Source: Streptomyces himalayensis subsp. himalayensis (GTDB lineage: Bacteria; Actinomycetota; Actinomycetes; Streptomycetales; Streptomycetaceae). From it: a stretch of DNA of 64,000 nucleotides. The notes under the pieces are model-generated. The model was not told the origin of the DNA and did not search any database. It saw only the letters and a list, made by a program, of their open reading frames with translations. The stretch spans positions 372,001-436,000 of the forward strand of contig NZ_JACEHE010000002.1 of NCBI RefSeq assembly GCF_013778455.1, in the 5' to 3' direction. A program made the translations under genes and the position numbers. Each line of letters starts with the position of its first letter. The stretch's first letter is position 1. Below, one piece after another: positions 1-7,686 of the stretch.

Positions 1-135
1 CCTCAGCCCGACGACGTGCAGCGCGAGCACGTGCTGCGGGCGGCGGAGGCGTGTCCGGTGAAGGCCATCACCGTGGAGGGCGGGGACGTCACCGCCTCGG
101 TTCCGGCACGAGCGGGTGCCACCTATGCCGCTTGA
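1..135 (+). CDS. ferredoxin, C-terminal part (5' end outside window)
   Basis: The frame is open from base 1 and stops with TGA at 133-135. The visible 44 residues contain EACPVKAI, the C-terminal cysteine-proline cluster-ligand motif of small bacterial 3Fe-4S/4Fe-4S ferredoxins of the kind that feed cytochromes P450. The stop overlaps the start of the ferredoxin reductase, and a P450 follows, so the three genes look like one electron-transfer operon. The other cluster cysteines lie outside the window. The ligand set, and therefore the cluster type, cannot be decided here. Confidence 0.8.
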   Translation, partial: PQPDDVQREHVLRAAEACPVKAITVEGGDVTASVPARAGATYAA

Positions 136-1519
136 CGGGTACCTTCAGAGGCTGAGGCGCGAGGGCCACATCGTCGTCGTCGGTGCCTCGTTGGCGGGGC
201 TGCGGGCCGCCGAGACGCTCCGCGAGGAGGGCTTCAGCGGGACGCTGACCATGATCGGTGACGAGCCCCACGAGCCGTACGACCGGCCGCCGCTGTCCAA
301 GCAGGTGCTGCTCGGCAAGGTGCCGCCCGACCACACCACGCTGCCCCGCCGCCGCGCGATCGACGCGGACTGGCGGCTCGGCACCGCGGCCACCGGTCTC
401 GACATGGGGGCCAAGCGGGTGCACCTCGCCGACGGCACCTCGGTCGAGTACGACCGGCTGCTGATCACCACCGGCGTACGGGCCCGTCCGTGGCCGAACG
501 AGCTGGAGGCCGACCTCGACGGGGTCTTCGTCCTGCGCACCGTGGACGACGCCGCCCGCCTGCACCACCGGCTGAAGGCCGGGCCCCGCCGGGTGCTCGT
601 CATCGGAGCCGGATTCACCGGCTCCGAGATCGCCTCCGCCTGCCGCGAGCAACAGCTGCCCGTCACGGTCGCCGAGCGCGGCCCGGCACCGCTGGTGGGT
701 GCGCTGGGCGCCGTGATCGGGGAGGTGGCCGCGGAACTGCAGCGCGAGCACGGCGTCGACCTGCGGTGCGGTGTGCAGGTCACCGGGCTGGAGGGGGACC
801 CGGCAGGACGTCTGCGGTGCGCCCATCTCTCGGACGGGTCCACGGTCGAGGCGGACATCGCCGTCGTGTCGCTGGGGGCCACTCGTAACACCGAGTGGCT
901 CGCCGGATCCGGGCTGGGTGCGGGCCCGCGCGGGATCGCCTGCGACGCCGGCTGCCGCGCCTTCGACGTCCGGGGCATCGTGACCGACGACGTCTTCGTC
1001 GCCGGGGACGTCGCCCGCTCCCCGCACCCGCTGTTCGGCTACCAGTTCCTCTCCCTCGAGCACTGGGGCAACGCGGTCGCGCAGGCCGAGATCGCGGCCC
1101 ACAACATGATCAACGCCAGTTCGGACCGACGCCCCCACGTGTGGACGCCGTCCTTCTGGTCCGCCCAGTTCGGCGTGAACATCAAGTCGGTCGGCGTCCC
1201 GCCCATGGGCCAGGAGATCACCGTCACCCAGGGGTCACTCGCCGACCGCTGCTTCACCGCGGTCTACGGCTTCCAGGGCCGCATGATCGCCGCCGTCACG
1301 TTCGACCAGGCGAAATGGCTGGAGTTCTACCAGCGGCAGATCGAGCAGGCCGCGCCGTTCCCGCCCCCGTACCCCAGCGTCGACCGGCGGCCGGACGGGA
1401 TGCGGCCGGTATCGGCCGGCTTCCCGGACCCCTCGCTGCCCACCCACGGCCCGACCGTCACCCTCAGCGGCCACTCACCGACCGACCGGCGCGTCTCGTT
1501 CACGCCGATGCGCGCGTGA
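125..1519 (+). CDS. FAD-dependent ferredoxin reductase
   Basis: About 464 residues, a normal length for class I P450-partner ferredoxin reductases. An N-terminal FAD-binding Rossmann motif VVVGASLAGLRAAE is followed by the family motif YDRPPLSKQ. A central NAD(P)H-binding motif VIGAGFTGSEIA and the late FAD motif DDVFVAGDVAR come next, with a C-terminal reductase domain around WSAQFG. It passes electrons from NAD(P)H to the upstream ferredoxin. The ATG at 125 overlaps the ferredoxin stop. A GTG at 116 in the same frame is an alternative, and neither has a strong ribosome binding site. Probably translationally coupled to the ferredoxin gene. Confidence 0.9.
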   Translation: MPLDGYLQRLRREGHIVVVGASLAGLRAAETLREEGFSGTLTMIGDEPHEPYDRPPLSKQVLLGKVPPDHTTLPRRRAIDADWRLGTAATGLDMGAKRVHLADGTSVEYDRLLITTGVRARPWPNELEADLDGVFVLRTVDDAARLHHRLKAGPRRVLVIGAGFTGSEIASACREQQLPVTVAERGPAPLVGALGAVIGEVAAELQREHGVDLRCGVQVTGLEGDPAGRLRCAHLSDGSTVEADIAVVSLGATRNTEWLAGSGLGAGPRGIACDAGCRAFDVRGIVTDDVFVAGDVARSPHPLFGYQFLSLEHWGNAVAQAEIAAHNMINASSDRRPHVWTPSFWSAQFGVNIKSVGVPPMGQEITVTQGSLADRCFTAVYGFQGRMIAAVTFDQAKWLEFYQRQIEQAAPFPPPYPSVDRRPDGMRPVSAGFPDPSLPTHGPTVTLSGHSPTDRRVSFTPMRA

Positions 1520-1553
1520 CCCGCCCAGGATGCCCGCACGGACGTACGGAGGA

Positions 1554-1608
1554 CCTCGACGCACGGAGGGACCTCGACGTACGGACGGCCTCGACGTACG
1601 GACGGCCA
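1554..1608. repeat. short tandem repeat, 17-18 bp unit
   Basis: Between the reductase and P450 genes the unit CCTCGACGYACGGA plus spacer occurs three times with starts at 1554, 1572 and 1589. Copies differ by a few bases. No function is visible. Confidence 0.6.
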
Positions 1609-1645
1609 CCGGCCGAAGCACCCGCGACTTGAGAAGGGACCCGCC

Positions 1646-2884
1646 ATGACGTCGGTCGCACTCCTGCGCCAGATCACCGACTACGCCAACCGGGCCGACC
1701 CGTACCCCCTGTACGCCGAGCTCCGCAAAACCCCGGTGGTGCAGGACGAGGAGGGCCCCTATCTCGTCAGCACGTACTGGGAGATCAAGGAGCTGCTCCA
1801 TGATCCGCGGATCAGCTCGGACGCCCGTAACCTGAGCCCGGACGCGCCCATGGGCCCGGCCCAGGACGAGGACCCGAACCTGCCGCCGACCTTCCTCAGG
1901 CTCGACCCTCCCGAGCACGACCGGCTGCGTGGACTGGCGAACCGGCCGTTCGGGCCTCCGCACAGCCCTCGGCGCGTGCACGACATGCGCAGCGAGCTCG
2001 GCGAGATCGTCTCCGGGCTCATCGACGGGCTCGGGGACCGGCAGGGAGGGGACGGGATCGACCTCGTGGACACCTTCGCGTACCCGTTCCCCGTCACGGT
2101 GATCTGCAGGCTGCTCGGTGTGCCCCGCGAGGACGAGGCACATTTCCACGAATGGGCCGACACGATCGCCGCCAGCCTCGACCCGGTCTCGGGAGAGGAC
2201 CGCGAGGCGCGAATGGAGACCACCCGGAAGGCACGGGCCGACCTCGCCGTCTACCTCGCCGGCCTCATCGAGGAGCGCCGCAAGGCTCCCCGCGACGACA
2301 TGCTCTCCGCCATGGCGGCGGGTCACGGTCCGGACGGTCAGCTGTCGCCCGTGGAGATGATCAGCACCGCGGCGCTGCTGCTGATCGCCGGGCACGAGAC
2401 CACCGTCAACCTCATCACCAACGGGATGCTCACGCTGCTGCGCAACCCGGACGTCCTGCAGCGGCTGCGCGACGACCCCGGCCTCGCCGTGCCGCTCGTG
2501 GAGGAGCTGCTGCGGTACGAGCCGCCCGTTCAACTCCTTCCGCAGCGCACCACGCTGACCGATGTCGAGGTCGGCGGGACGATCATCCCCAAGGGCGCCT
2601 CACTGTGGCTGCTGCTCGCGTCCGGCAACCGGGACCCTCAGCGCTTCCCGGACCCCGACCGGTTCATCCCCAACCGGACCGACAACCAGCACCTGGGCCT
2701 CGGCAGCGGCATCCACAGCTGTTTCGGCGCGCCTCTCGCCCGGCTCGAGGCACAACTCGCCCTGACGGAGCTCGTCCGCCGGCTCGACAACCCCCGTCTG
2801 CTCGAGGATCCGCCCGAGTACCGCCAGAACGCGGTCCTCAGGGGCCCCCGGCATCTGAACATCGCCTTCGACGGCATCAAGTAG
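1646..2884 (+). CDS. cytochrome P450
   Basis: 412 residues, the usual size of soluble bacterial P450s. The I-helix oxygen-activation motif AGHETT is at residues 248-253, an ExxR motif is in EELLRYEP, and the heme-ligand loop GLGSGIHSCFGAP places the axial cysteine at residue 359. It inserts oxygen into an unknown organic substrate using electrons from the neighbouring ferredoxin/reductase pair. A GAGAAGGGA ribosome binding site precedes the ATG. The subfamily and substrate cannot be read from sequence alone. The last 21 bp including the stop codon are duplicated in tandem just downstream. Confidence 0.95.
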   Translation: MTSVALLRQITDYANRADPYPLYAELRKTPVVQDEEGPYLVSTYWEIKELLHDPRISSDARNLSPDAPMGPAQDEDPNLPPTFLRLDPPEHDRLRGLANRPFGPPHSPRRVHDMRSELGEIVSGLIDGLGDRQGGDGIDLVDTFAYPFPVTVICRLLGVPREDEAHFHEWADTIAASLDPVSGEDREARMETTRKARADLAVYLAGLIEERRKAPRDDMLSAMAAGHGPDGQLSPVEMISTAALLLIAGHETTVNLITNGMLTLLRNPDVLQRLRDDPGLAVPLVEELLRYEPPVQLLPQRTTLTDVEVGGTIIPKGASLWLLLASGNRDPQRFPDPDRFIPNRTDNQHLGLGSGIHSCFGAPLARLEAQLALTELVRRLDNPRLLEDPPEYRQNAVLRGPRHLNIAFDGIK

Positions 2885-2930
2885 CACCCAGACGGCATCA
2901 AATAGCACCCAAGTAGCACTCAAGTAGCAG
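2870..2930. repeat. tandem duplication of the P450 3' end
   Basis: The 21 bp GACGGCATCAAGTAGCACCC+A at 2870-2890, which contain the P450 stop codon, are repeated at 2891-2911 with one change (AAATAG). Further AGTAGCA(C/G) fragments follow to about 2930, so TAG stops recur in the duplicated segment. Looks like replication slippage. Confidence 0.75.
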
Positions 2931-3600
2931 CTGTCGTGCGGTCGGGTCGGCGGAAGGAGGCCCAGAGCACGTAACCGCTCAGGGCCAGCACCCAGACGGG
3001 GAAGACGAGTTCGGACCAGGGGACGCTGCTGATGACGAACATCAGCACCAGTGCGGCGACGGCCCCCAGCCACTTCAGCCAGCGCGGGAACAGGCCGAGA
3101 TGGTGCCCGATCACCGTGGTGGACACGGTGAACACCGCTGCCATACGCATCGCGTAGTCCCCCAGCAGTGAGACGCTGAGGTGACGCCCGAGCTCCCACG
3201 ACTGCTGCTCGCCCGTCGGAGGGGAGGCACCGCCCCCTCCTGTGAGGCCGTCGACGCCGACGGCGAGTCCGAAGAGCATGGCGGCGAACAGCAGCCCGCT
3301 GCCCATAAGAAGCGTGTCGAAGAACCTGTCCTCCCCACCGTGCCCGACGTAGTCCCGTACCGCGCCCATGAACCAGAGAAAGAAGACCCCGGCGAAGGGA
3401 ACGAGGCCGAGTGCGGTTTTCAGCGCGTTGCGGTGGTCCTCGTCGGCGAGCCAGTGGGCTGCGCTGTCCGCATCGACGGGGATCGCGATACGGACCAGCA
3501 CCAGGGCGGTACCCAGCAGCAGCGCGAACAGGATGCCCGCGACGCCCGCTGCGCGCGGCGTTCGCAGCACCCTCGCCGGCTCCGCTTTCGCGCTCTGCAT
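2920..3600 (-). CDS. multi-pass membrane protein, unknown function
   Basis: 226 residues from ATG at 3600, chosen because GGAGGAGG lies 5-6 bases before it. About five to six hydrophobic segments are visible: near the N-terminus (GVAGILFALLLGTALVLV), around FAGVFFLWFMG, LLFAAMLFGLAVGV, an AAVFTVSTTVIG segment, and two close ones at the C-terminus (LGAVAALVLMFVIS and FPVWVLALSGYVLW). No known domain is recognised. It is convergent with the P450 gene and lies downstream of the transketolase-like gene on the same strand. Function is not inferred. Confidence 0.75.
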   Translation of the reverse strand: MQSAKAEPARVLRTPRAAGVAGILFALLLGTALVLVRIAIPVDADSAAHWLADEDHRNALKTALGLVPFAGVFFLWFMGAVRDYVGHGGEDRFFDTLLMGSGLLFAAMLFGLAVGVDGLTGGGGASPPTGEQQSWELGRHLSVSLLGDYAMRMAAVFTVSTTVIGHHLGLFPRWLKWLGAVAALVLMFVISSVPWSELVFPVWVLALSGYVLWASFRRPDRTTAAT

Positions 3601-3834
3601 GAGCCCTCCTCCCGGCGGCCACCGCGGCACGACCACCGCTGGTGCGCCGCCGGGTCCCATCGTGCCGACCGGCGGCGTGATCGGCGGCCGGGCCGCACTC
3701 GCCGCTGAGACGATCACTCCCATGGCCCCCAGGCGGGACCCCGCCGCGGGGCGGCGGCCACATGCCGAGCGCGACGGCGATGGCCGCCGCACCGCTGATG
3801 TGGCCGCCGCCCCCCTGATGTGGCCGCCACCCCC

Positions 3835-4722
3835 TCACCGCATGAAGTCCCGCACAGCTGCCGCGATGCTCTCCTCGTCCAGGCCGTCGTCGGCGAGGCC
3901 GTCGTCGTTCAGCCCGCCATCGTCGGCGAGGCCGTCGTCGTTCAGCCCGCCATCGTCGGCGAGGCCGTCGTCAGGGCCGCGGTCTTCCGTACCGCGGCCT
4001 TCCGTACCGCGGCCTTCCGTACCGCGGTCTTCCGTACCGGTCTCCGAGCCGCCGGCCAGGGCGGCGCCCAAACCGTCGTCCTCGTCCTCACGGTCAACCG
4101 ACCCACCGTCGTCGCGTCCGGGGCGGACCGGCTTGTCGTCGCGGTCGGTCCCCAGCGCCAGCAGGCGGTGCGGTACGTGGAGCAGGGCTTCGGCGACGTA
4201 GTGAGAGGAAGTGCCGCGGGCGCAGGGCTCGACCAGGACCACGTTCGGCTGGTCGGCGGCAAGGACCTCCGTACGGAGGCCGGCCGAGTCGAAGGGGCGG
4301 ATGGTGGCCGTGTAGAGCACGGCGAGATCGAGCCCGGCCGTGGCGCGCAGCACCGGGTCGAGCAGAGGGCCGACCGCGACCACCACGCCGGAGCGGCCCT
4401 CGCGGACCGTCTCGAAGCCGCGGCCGTCGCCGAGGCCGCGCGGCTCGGAGTTGGACCGCGGTGACACATGGATGTAGGCGCGTTCGCCTCGGTCGACGGA
4501 GTCCAGGACCACACGGCGCACCTCGTCGGGGTGGCCGGGGACATGAACGGTCCAGCCGGGCCGGGAGCAGAACATCGTCAGTACGTCCGAGGCTCCATAG
4601 CCGAAAAGAAGGTTGCCGCCCGTGTCCCCGGCCGTCGGGTTGATGGCTCCGTCCGGCCCGGGGCCGGCGTCCATCAGCTCCCGGACCGTTCCGGTTAAAG
4701 CGCGCAGCATGTCGGAGTGCAC
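3835..4722 (-). CDS. transketolase C-terminal-like protein with repeat-built acidic tail
   Basis: 295 residues. The GTG start at 4722 is supported by AAGGAGG eight bases upstream. Residues up to about 190 resemble the end of the transketolase pyrimidine domain plus its C-terminal domain (ERAYIHVSPRS; LAVLYTATIRPFD; NVVLVEPCARGTSSHYVAEAL). No thiamine-pyrophosphate-binding N-terminal half is present, and the 760 bp upstream do not encode one. The rest is a low-complexity acidic tail made of RGTE(G/D) pentads and an 11-residue DDGLADDGGLN unit, ending in a helix-like DEESIAAAVRDFMR. A TTA codon at 4696-4698 makes bldA-dependent translation likely. It could be half of a split enzyme or a non-catalytic binding protein. 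Confidence 0.7.
   Translation of the reverse strand: MHSDMLRALTGTVRELMDAGPGPDGAINPTAGDTGGNLLFGYGASDVLTMFCSRPGWTVHVPGHPDEVRRVVLDSVDRGERAYIHVSPRSNSEPRGLGDGRGFETVREGRSGVVVAVGPLLDPVLRATAGLDLAVLYTATIRPFDSAGLRTEVLAADQPNVVLVEPCARGTSSHYVAEALLHVPHRLLALGTDRDDKPVRPGRDDGGSVDREDEDDGLGAALAGGSETGTEDRGTEGRGTEGRGTEDRGPDDGLADDGGLNDDGLADDGGLNDDGLADDGLDEESIAAAVRDFMR
3888..4040. repeat. in-frame tandem repeats inside the transketolase-like gene
   Basis: Two adjacent arrays. A 33-bp unit (CGGCGAG starts at 3891, 3924, 3957) encodes the 11-residue DDGLADDGGLN repeat. A 15-bp unit (CTTCCGTACCGCGG core, about 3978-4036) encodes four RGTE(G/D) repeats. Both unit lengths are multiples of three, so the frame is kept. 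Confidence 0.85.
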
Positions 4723-5481
4723 GAGGGCGTCCTCCTTGCAAGTGGGGGGTTGCGGGGTGCGGCGGGGTCGATTCGACGCGTTAAGAAAGCGTCAATAAAT
4801 AGGCATGGACGAATGCAGTTTTCGATTACGGCTCGGCACCGGCAGGTACCCGCTCACAAATCTCTCCCCGCCCCCCAATGCCTCGGCCCAGAGCTCACCC
4901 CGCACCAAGTGTTGAAAGTTTTACAACGTAAAAGAATGGTTGACGGTTCTTTAGTATGTCAAGGCATACCGGACGTGTCTCCGGCGCGGCCGGACGCGAG
5001 TCGCTCTGACTGCTTCACCAGCCGGGTGCCTGGCGGCGGAGCTCGCGGCAGCGACTATTCGAAGCCTCTGTCAACAGTTTCGAAGGCCTCTCGAATTCTG
5101 AGCCAAGCATTCACTCCACGTGAAGGCCGTCTGGCCGACATCCATAGGCGGGAAACTCGCCGACTCTCACATCAGGCTTTCACCGACACTTTCGAATGGC
5201 ATATTCCGTGCCACGGATTCGGCCGACTCCGGGCAAGTCTGAACACTGACAGCGAAGGAATTGACACGCAGCGCGAATGATTTCGGCCATATCGTCGTGC
5301 CCGCCGGTCGGGAGTCCGCACCCCGCGTTCCGCGGTCGACATCGGGACGCCGCCGCTGCATCCGCCCACGCGGGGCAGCCGGTGTCCGCCCGCGGCAACC
5401 TGAACCTTTCCTCCCTCCCCGAAAGAGTGATCGCATTACGTCGGCGGGATAACAGACCCTTGATCCCCCTAGCTTGCGCAC
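4723..5481. other. gene-poor, less GC-rich gap
   Basis: 759 bp between two divergent accessory genes. AT-rich patches stand out against the window (around 4785-4830 and 4915-4970). No reading frame here has a good ribosome binding site with Streptomyces-like third-position GC. I see no RNA gene. The gap could hold the promoters of both flanking TTA-containing genes or be decayed transferred DNA. Confidence 0.5.
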
Positions 5482-6381
5482 ATGGTCACATCGGCTCACG
5501 AGGGCTCCCACCGGATCTTCCAGGAGCGTCCTGAAATCCTCGCTCCTGTCTTCGGGGTGTTGGGCATCGCATTACCCGAGAAGGCAACCGTGGACGCGAT
5601 CGCCACCGACGTGACAGAGAGCAGGCCGCTGGAGCGCCGCGTGGACACCGTGCTGCGCATCGGCCCGTCCGACGGCGACGACTTCCTGCTCGCGGTCGAG
5701 GCACAGGGGCGGCGAGACGCGAAGAAGGCCTCGAGCTGGGCGTACTACGTGTCATACCTCCAAGCCAAATACGACCTGCCGGTTCTGCTGCTCGTGGTCT
5801 GCCAGGACAGGGCCACGGCCAAGTGGGCGACCGGCCCCTTCGACTGCGGCGCCCGCGGCTGGACAGCCCAGCGGACGTACCCCATGGTCATCGGGCCGGA
5901 CAACCTGCCGGTGATCACCGACCAGAGGACGGCGGCGGGGAACCTCGCGATGGCGTCCTTCTCCGCACTGGTGCATGCCCGCAGCCCCCACATCGACGCC
6001 ATACTGGAAGCGCTCGGCCGAGCCCTTCAGGCGACCGACGGGAAGTACACCGACTACTTCTACGAGTTCCTGGAACTGAACCTGAGGGCTACCCCTGCCG
6101 GAGACAGATGGAAGGAAATCATGTCTTTCGTCACCTACTTCCCCGGTCGGGGCACCGTCCGTGAGACCGCCTACCTCGAAGGCAAGGCCGAGGGCAAGGC
6201 CGAAGACCGTGCCTCGCTGATCCTGCGCCTCCTTGAGAAGCGCGGCATCCCCGTCACTGAGGACACCCGGGAGCGCGTCACCTCCTGCACCGACCTCGAC
6301 ACCCTCATCCTCTGGTTCGACCGCGCCCTCACCGCCACCACGGCCGACGAACTCTTCACCGAGGACCCAGAAGAGGCCTGA
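5482..6381 (+). CDS. Rpn-like PD-(D/E)XK nuclease-family protein
   Basis: 299 residues. The N-terminal half has the spaced acidic pattern of the Rpn/transposase-associated PD-(D/E)XK fold: an aspartate in ERRVDTV (D55) and the E-x-Q motif in AVEAQGRRD (E73, Q75). The C-terminal part has the EGKAEGKAE linker followed by a short helical segment (LILRLLEKRGIP), common in this family. Rpn proteins promote recombination as DNA endonucleases. Many Streptomyces homologues are uncharacterised. A TTA codon at 5572-5574 suggests bldA dependence. No transposase or inverted repeats flank it. Activity is inferred from fold motifs only. Confidence 0.65.
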   Translation: MVTSAHEGSHRIFQERPEILAPVFGVLGIALPEKATVDAIATDVTESRPLERRVDTVLRIGPSDGDDFLLAVEAQGRRDAKKASSWAYYVSYLQAKYDLPVLLLVVCQDRATAKWATGPFDCGARGWTAQRTYPMVIGPDNLPVITDQRTAAGNLAMASFSALVHARSPHIDAILEALGRALQATDGKYTDYFYEFLELNLRATPAGDRWKEIMSFVTYFPGRGTVRETAYLEGKAEGKAEDRASLILRLLEKRGIPVTEDTRERVTSCTDLDTLILWFDRALTATTADELFTEDPEEA

Positions 6382-6477
6382 AGCCCTCCGACCGGTCCAC
6401 TCCCTGAGGGGGACAGTGCGGTTCCCGCGGCCGACCCCTGCGTGTGGCCTGCGTGGATGGCGCCCGGACAACAGAAA

Positions 6478-6513
6478 GGGGGCGCCCGGGACCTGATCGT
6501 CCCGGGCGCCCCC
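6478..6513. terminator. bidirectional stem-loop terminator
   Basis: Perfect 14-bp arms (GGGGGCGCCCGGGA at 6478-6491 and its complement at 6500-6513) with an 8-nt loop. It sits between two convergent genes, so it can end both transcripts. Confidence 0.9.
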
Positions 6514-6536
6514 GCGCGTGCAGCGGAGATGCGGTT

Positions 6537-7514
6537 TTACGAGGCTGAAGCCGAAGCGGGAGCCGATGCCCCCGGCTGGACGGCGTCGTCCGTGCCGTCG
6601 TGTGTGGCGTCCGGGTCGACGCCCACCGTGATGGTGGCGATGACGCCCTTCGCGATGTCGTTCTTCCTGTACTTCAGCTTGAGCAGACCACCTGCGGTGC
6701 CGCTCTGGTCGTAGATGGTGTCCTCGGTGAGTGTGGTGCGCTCGGTCGTGCTCGTGGAGTACGGCTCGACCTCGGCGGAGGCGAGGACGGCCTCCTCCTC
6801 GAAGTAGAACTGGCCCGTGTGGCAGGTGTGGCCACCCTCGTAGCCGGCGTCGGTCCACTCGCCGTCCACATGCACCTTGGTGTGGATGTGGACGCAGCGG
6901 CCCCGGTACCAGCCCGGGAAGATCGTCTTGAACTCGACACGGCCGGCGTTGTCCGTCTTCCATGTGCCGCGCAGGTAGCGCTCGTCGTCGGTGGGCTCCT
7001 CGTGGATGCCGCCCGTGCCGCCGCCGGGGGCGCCGGACGGCGGCTCACCCGTGGGCATGCCGGAGGGGTCACCCGAGGGGGCGTCGGTCGGGGCGCCGCT
7101 CGGCGGCGTGCCCGCGCCACCGCCCGTGGAGAGGCTCTCGTAACCGGAGTAGATGCCCAGCGCGTCGCAGTGCCAGATATCGACGGCCGCGTTCTTCAGC
7201 GGCTTGCACGTCTCGGAGTCGATCACCTTGAGGCGGAGGGTCAGCGGGATGCCGTCCTTGTCCTCGGTGATGTCCTGCCGGATCTTGTCGGCGTCGATGT
7301 AGTACGGGCCCTCGGTGGTCTCCGAGGTCAGCTTGTAGCAGCTCTCCGCGCTCTCCGTGCTGCCCGTGGCGTTCGCGCCGGTCGTCTCGTCCGCGAAGGC
7401 GTTGACGGCGATCCCGCCGCCGACAGCGACGGCGGCCACAGCCGCTCCGCCTGCGATGACGACCCTACGGCGCGTCATGTTCCTCTTGTGGGCCGGTCCC
7501 TGGTGCTCTGTCAT
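6537..7514 (-). CDS. exported (Tat) intradiol ring-cleavage dioxygenase family protein
   Basis: 325 residues from ATG at 7514. A twin-arginine signal (TRRRVVIAGGAAVAAVAVGG) predicts Tat export. The catalytic domain has a first tyrosine in LGIYSGY and then FPGWYRGRCVHIH, which supplies the second tyrosine and the two histidines expected as non-heme Fe(III) ligands. The family opens catechol-type rings between the hydroxyls. Unusually, a Gly/Pro/Ser-rich stretch of about 50 residues (GTPPSGAPTDAPSGDPSG and similar) is inserted between the two tyrosine motifs, and the C-terminus ends in Ala/Ser. A second exported member of the family is encoded about 7.5 kb away. Substrate unknown. Confidence 0.85.
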   Translation of the reverse strand: MTEHQGPAHKRNMTRRRVVIAGGAAVAAVAVGGGIAVNAFADETTGANATGSTESAESCYKLTSETTEGPYYIDADKIRQDITEDKDGIPLTLRLKVIDSETCKPLKNAAVDIWHCDALGIYSGYESLSTGGGAGTPPSGAPTDAPSGDPSGMPTGEPPSGAPGGGTGGIHEEPTDDERYLRGTWKTDNAGRVEFKTIFPGWYRGRCVHIHTKVHVDGEWTDAGYEGGHTCHTGQFYFEEEAVLASAEVEPYSTSTTERTTLTEDTIYDQSGTAGGLLKLKYRKNDIAKGVIATITVGVDPDATHDGTDDAVQPGASAPASASAS

Positions 7515-7631
7515 GGCGGTGACGCTAGGGCTCGCGCCTGTCAGGGACATGGGAAGGCCCTGTGGGCGCGCACAGGAAACGTAGGCGCCCACAGGAAACA
7601 CAGAAAACGCACGGGACGCAGAAAAGCAGCA

Positions 7632-7663
7632 GGGCGCCGCGCAGCCTCAGCCGCGCGGCGCCC
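7632..7663. terminator. aspS terminator
   Basis: Perfect 11-bp stem GGGCGCCGCGC (7632-7642) paired with 7653-7663, 10-nt loop, 24 bases beyond the aspS stop codon. It also separates aspS from the downstream dioxygenase gene on the same strand. Confidence 0.85.
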
Positions 7664-7686
7664 CGGCGTCTACCGCCGCATACCGC

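Noticed and set aside
4717..5280. 187-codon frame in the 4.7-5.5 kb gap
   Set aside because: No ribosome binding site, mixed composition, no domain and poor third-position GC.
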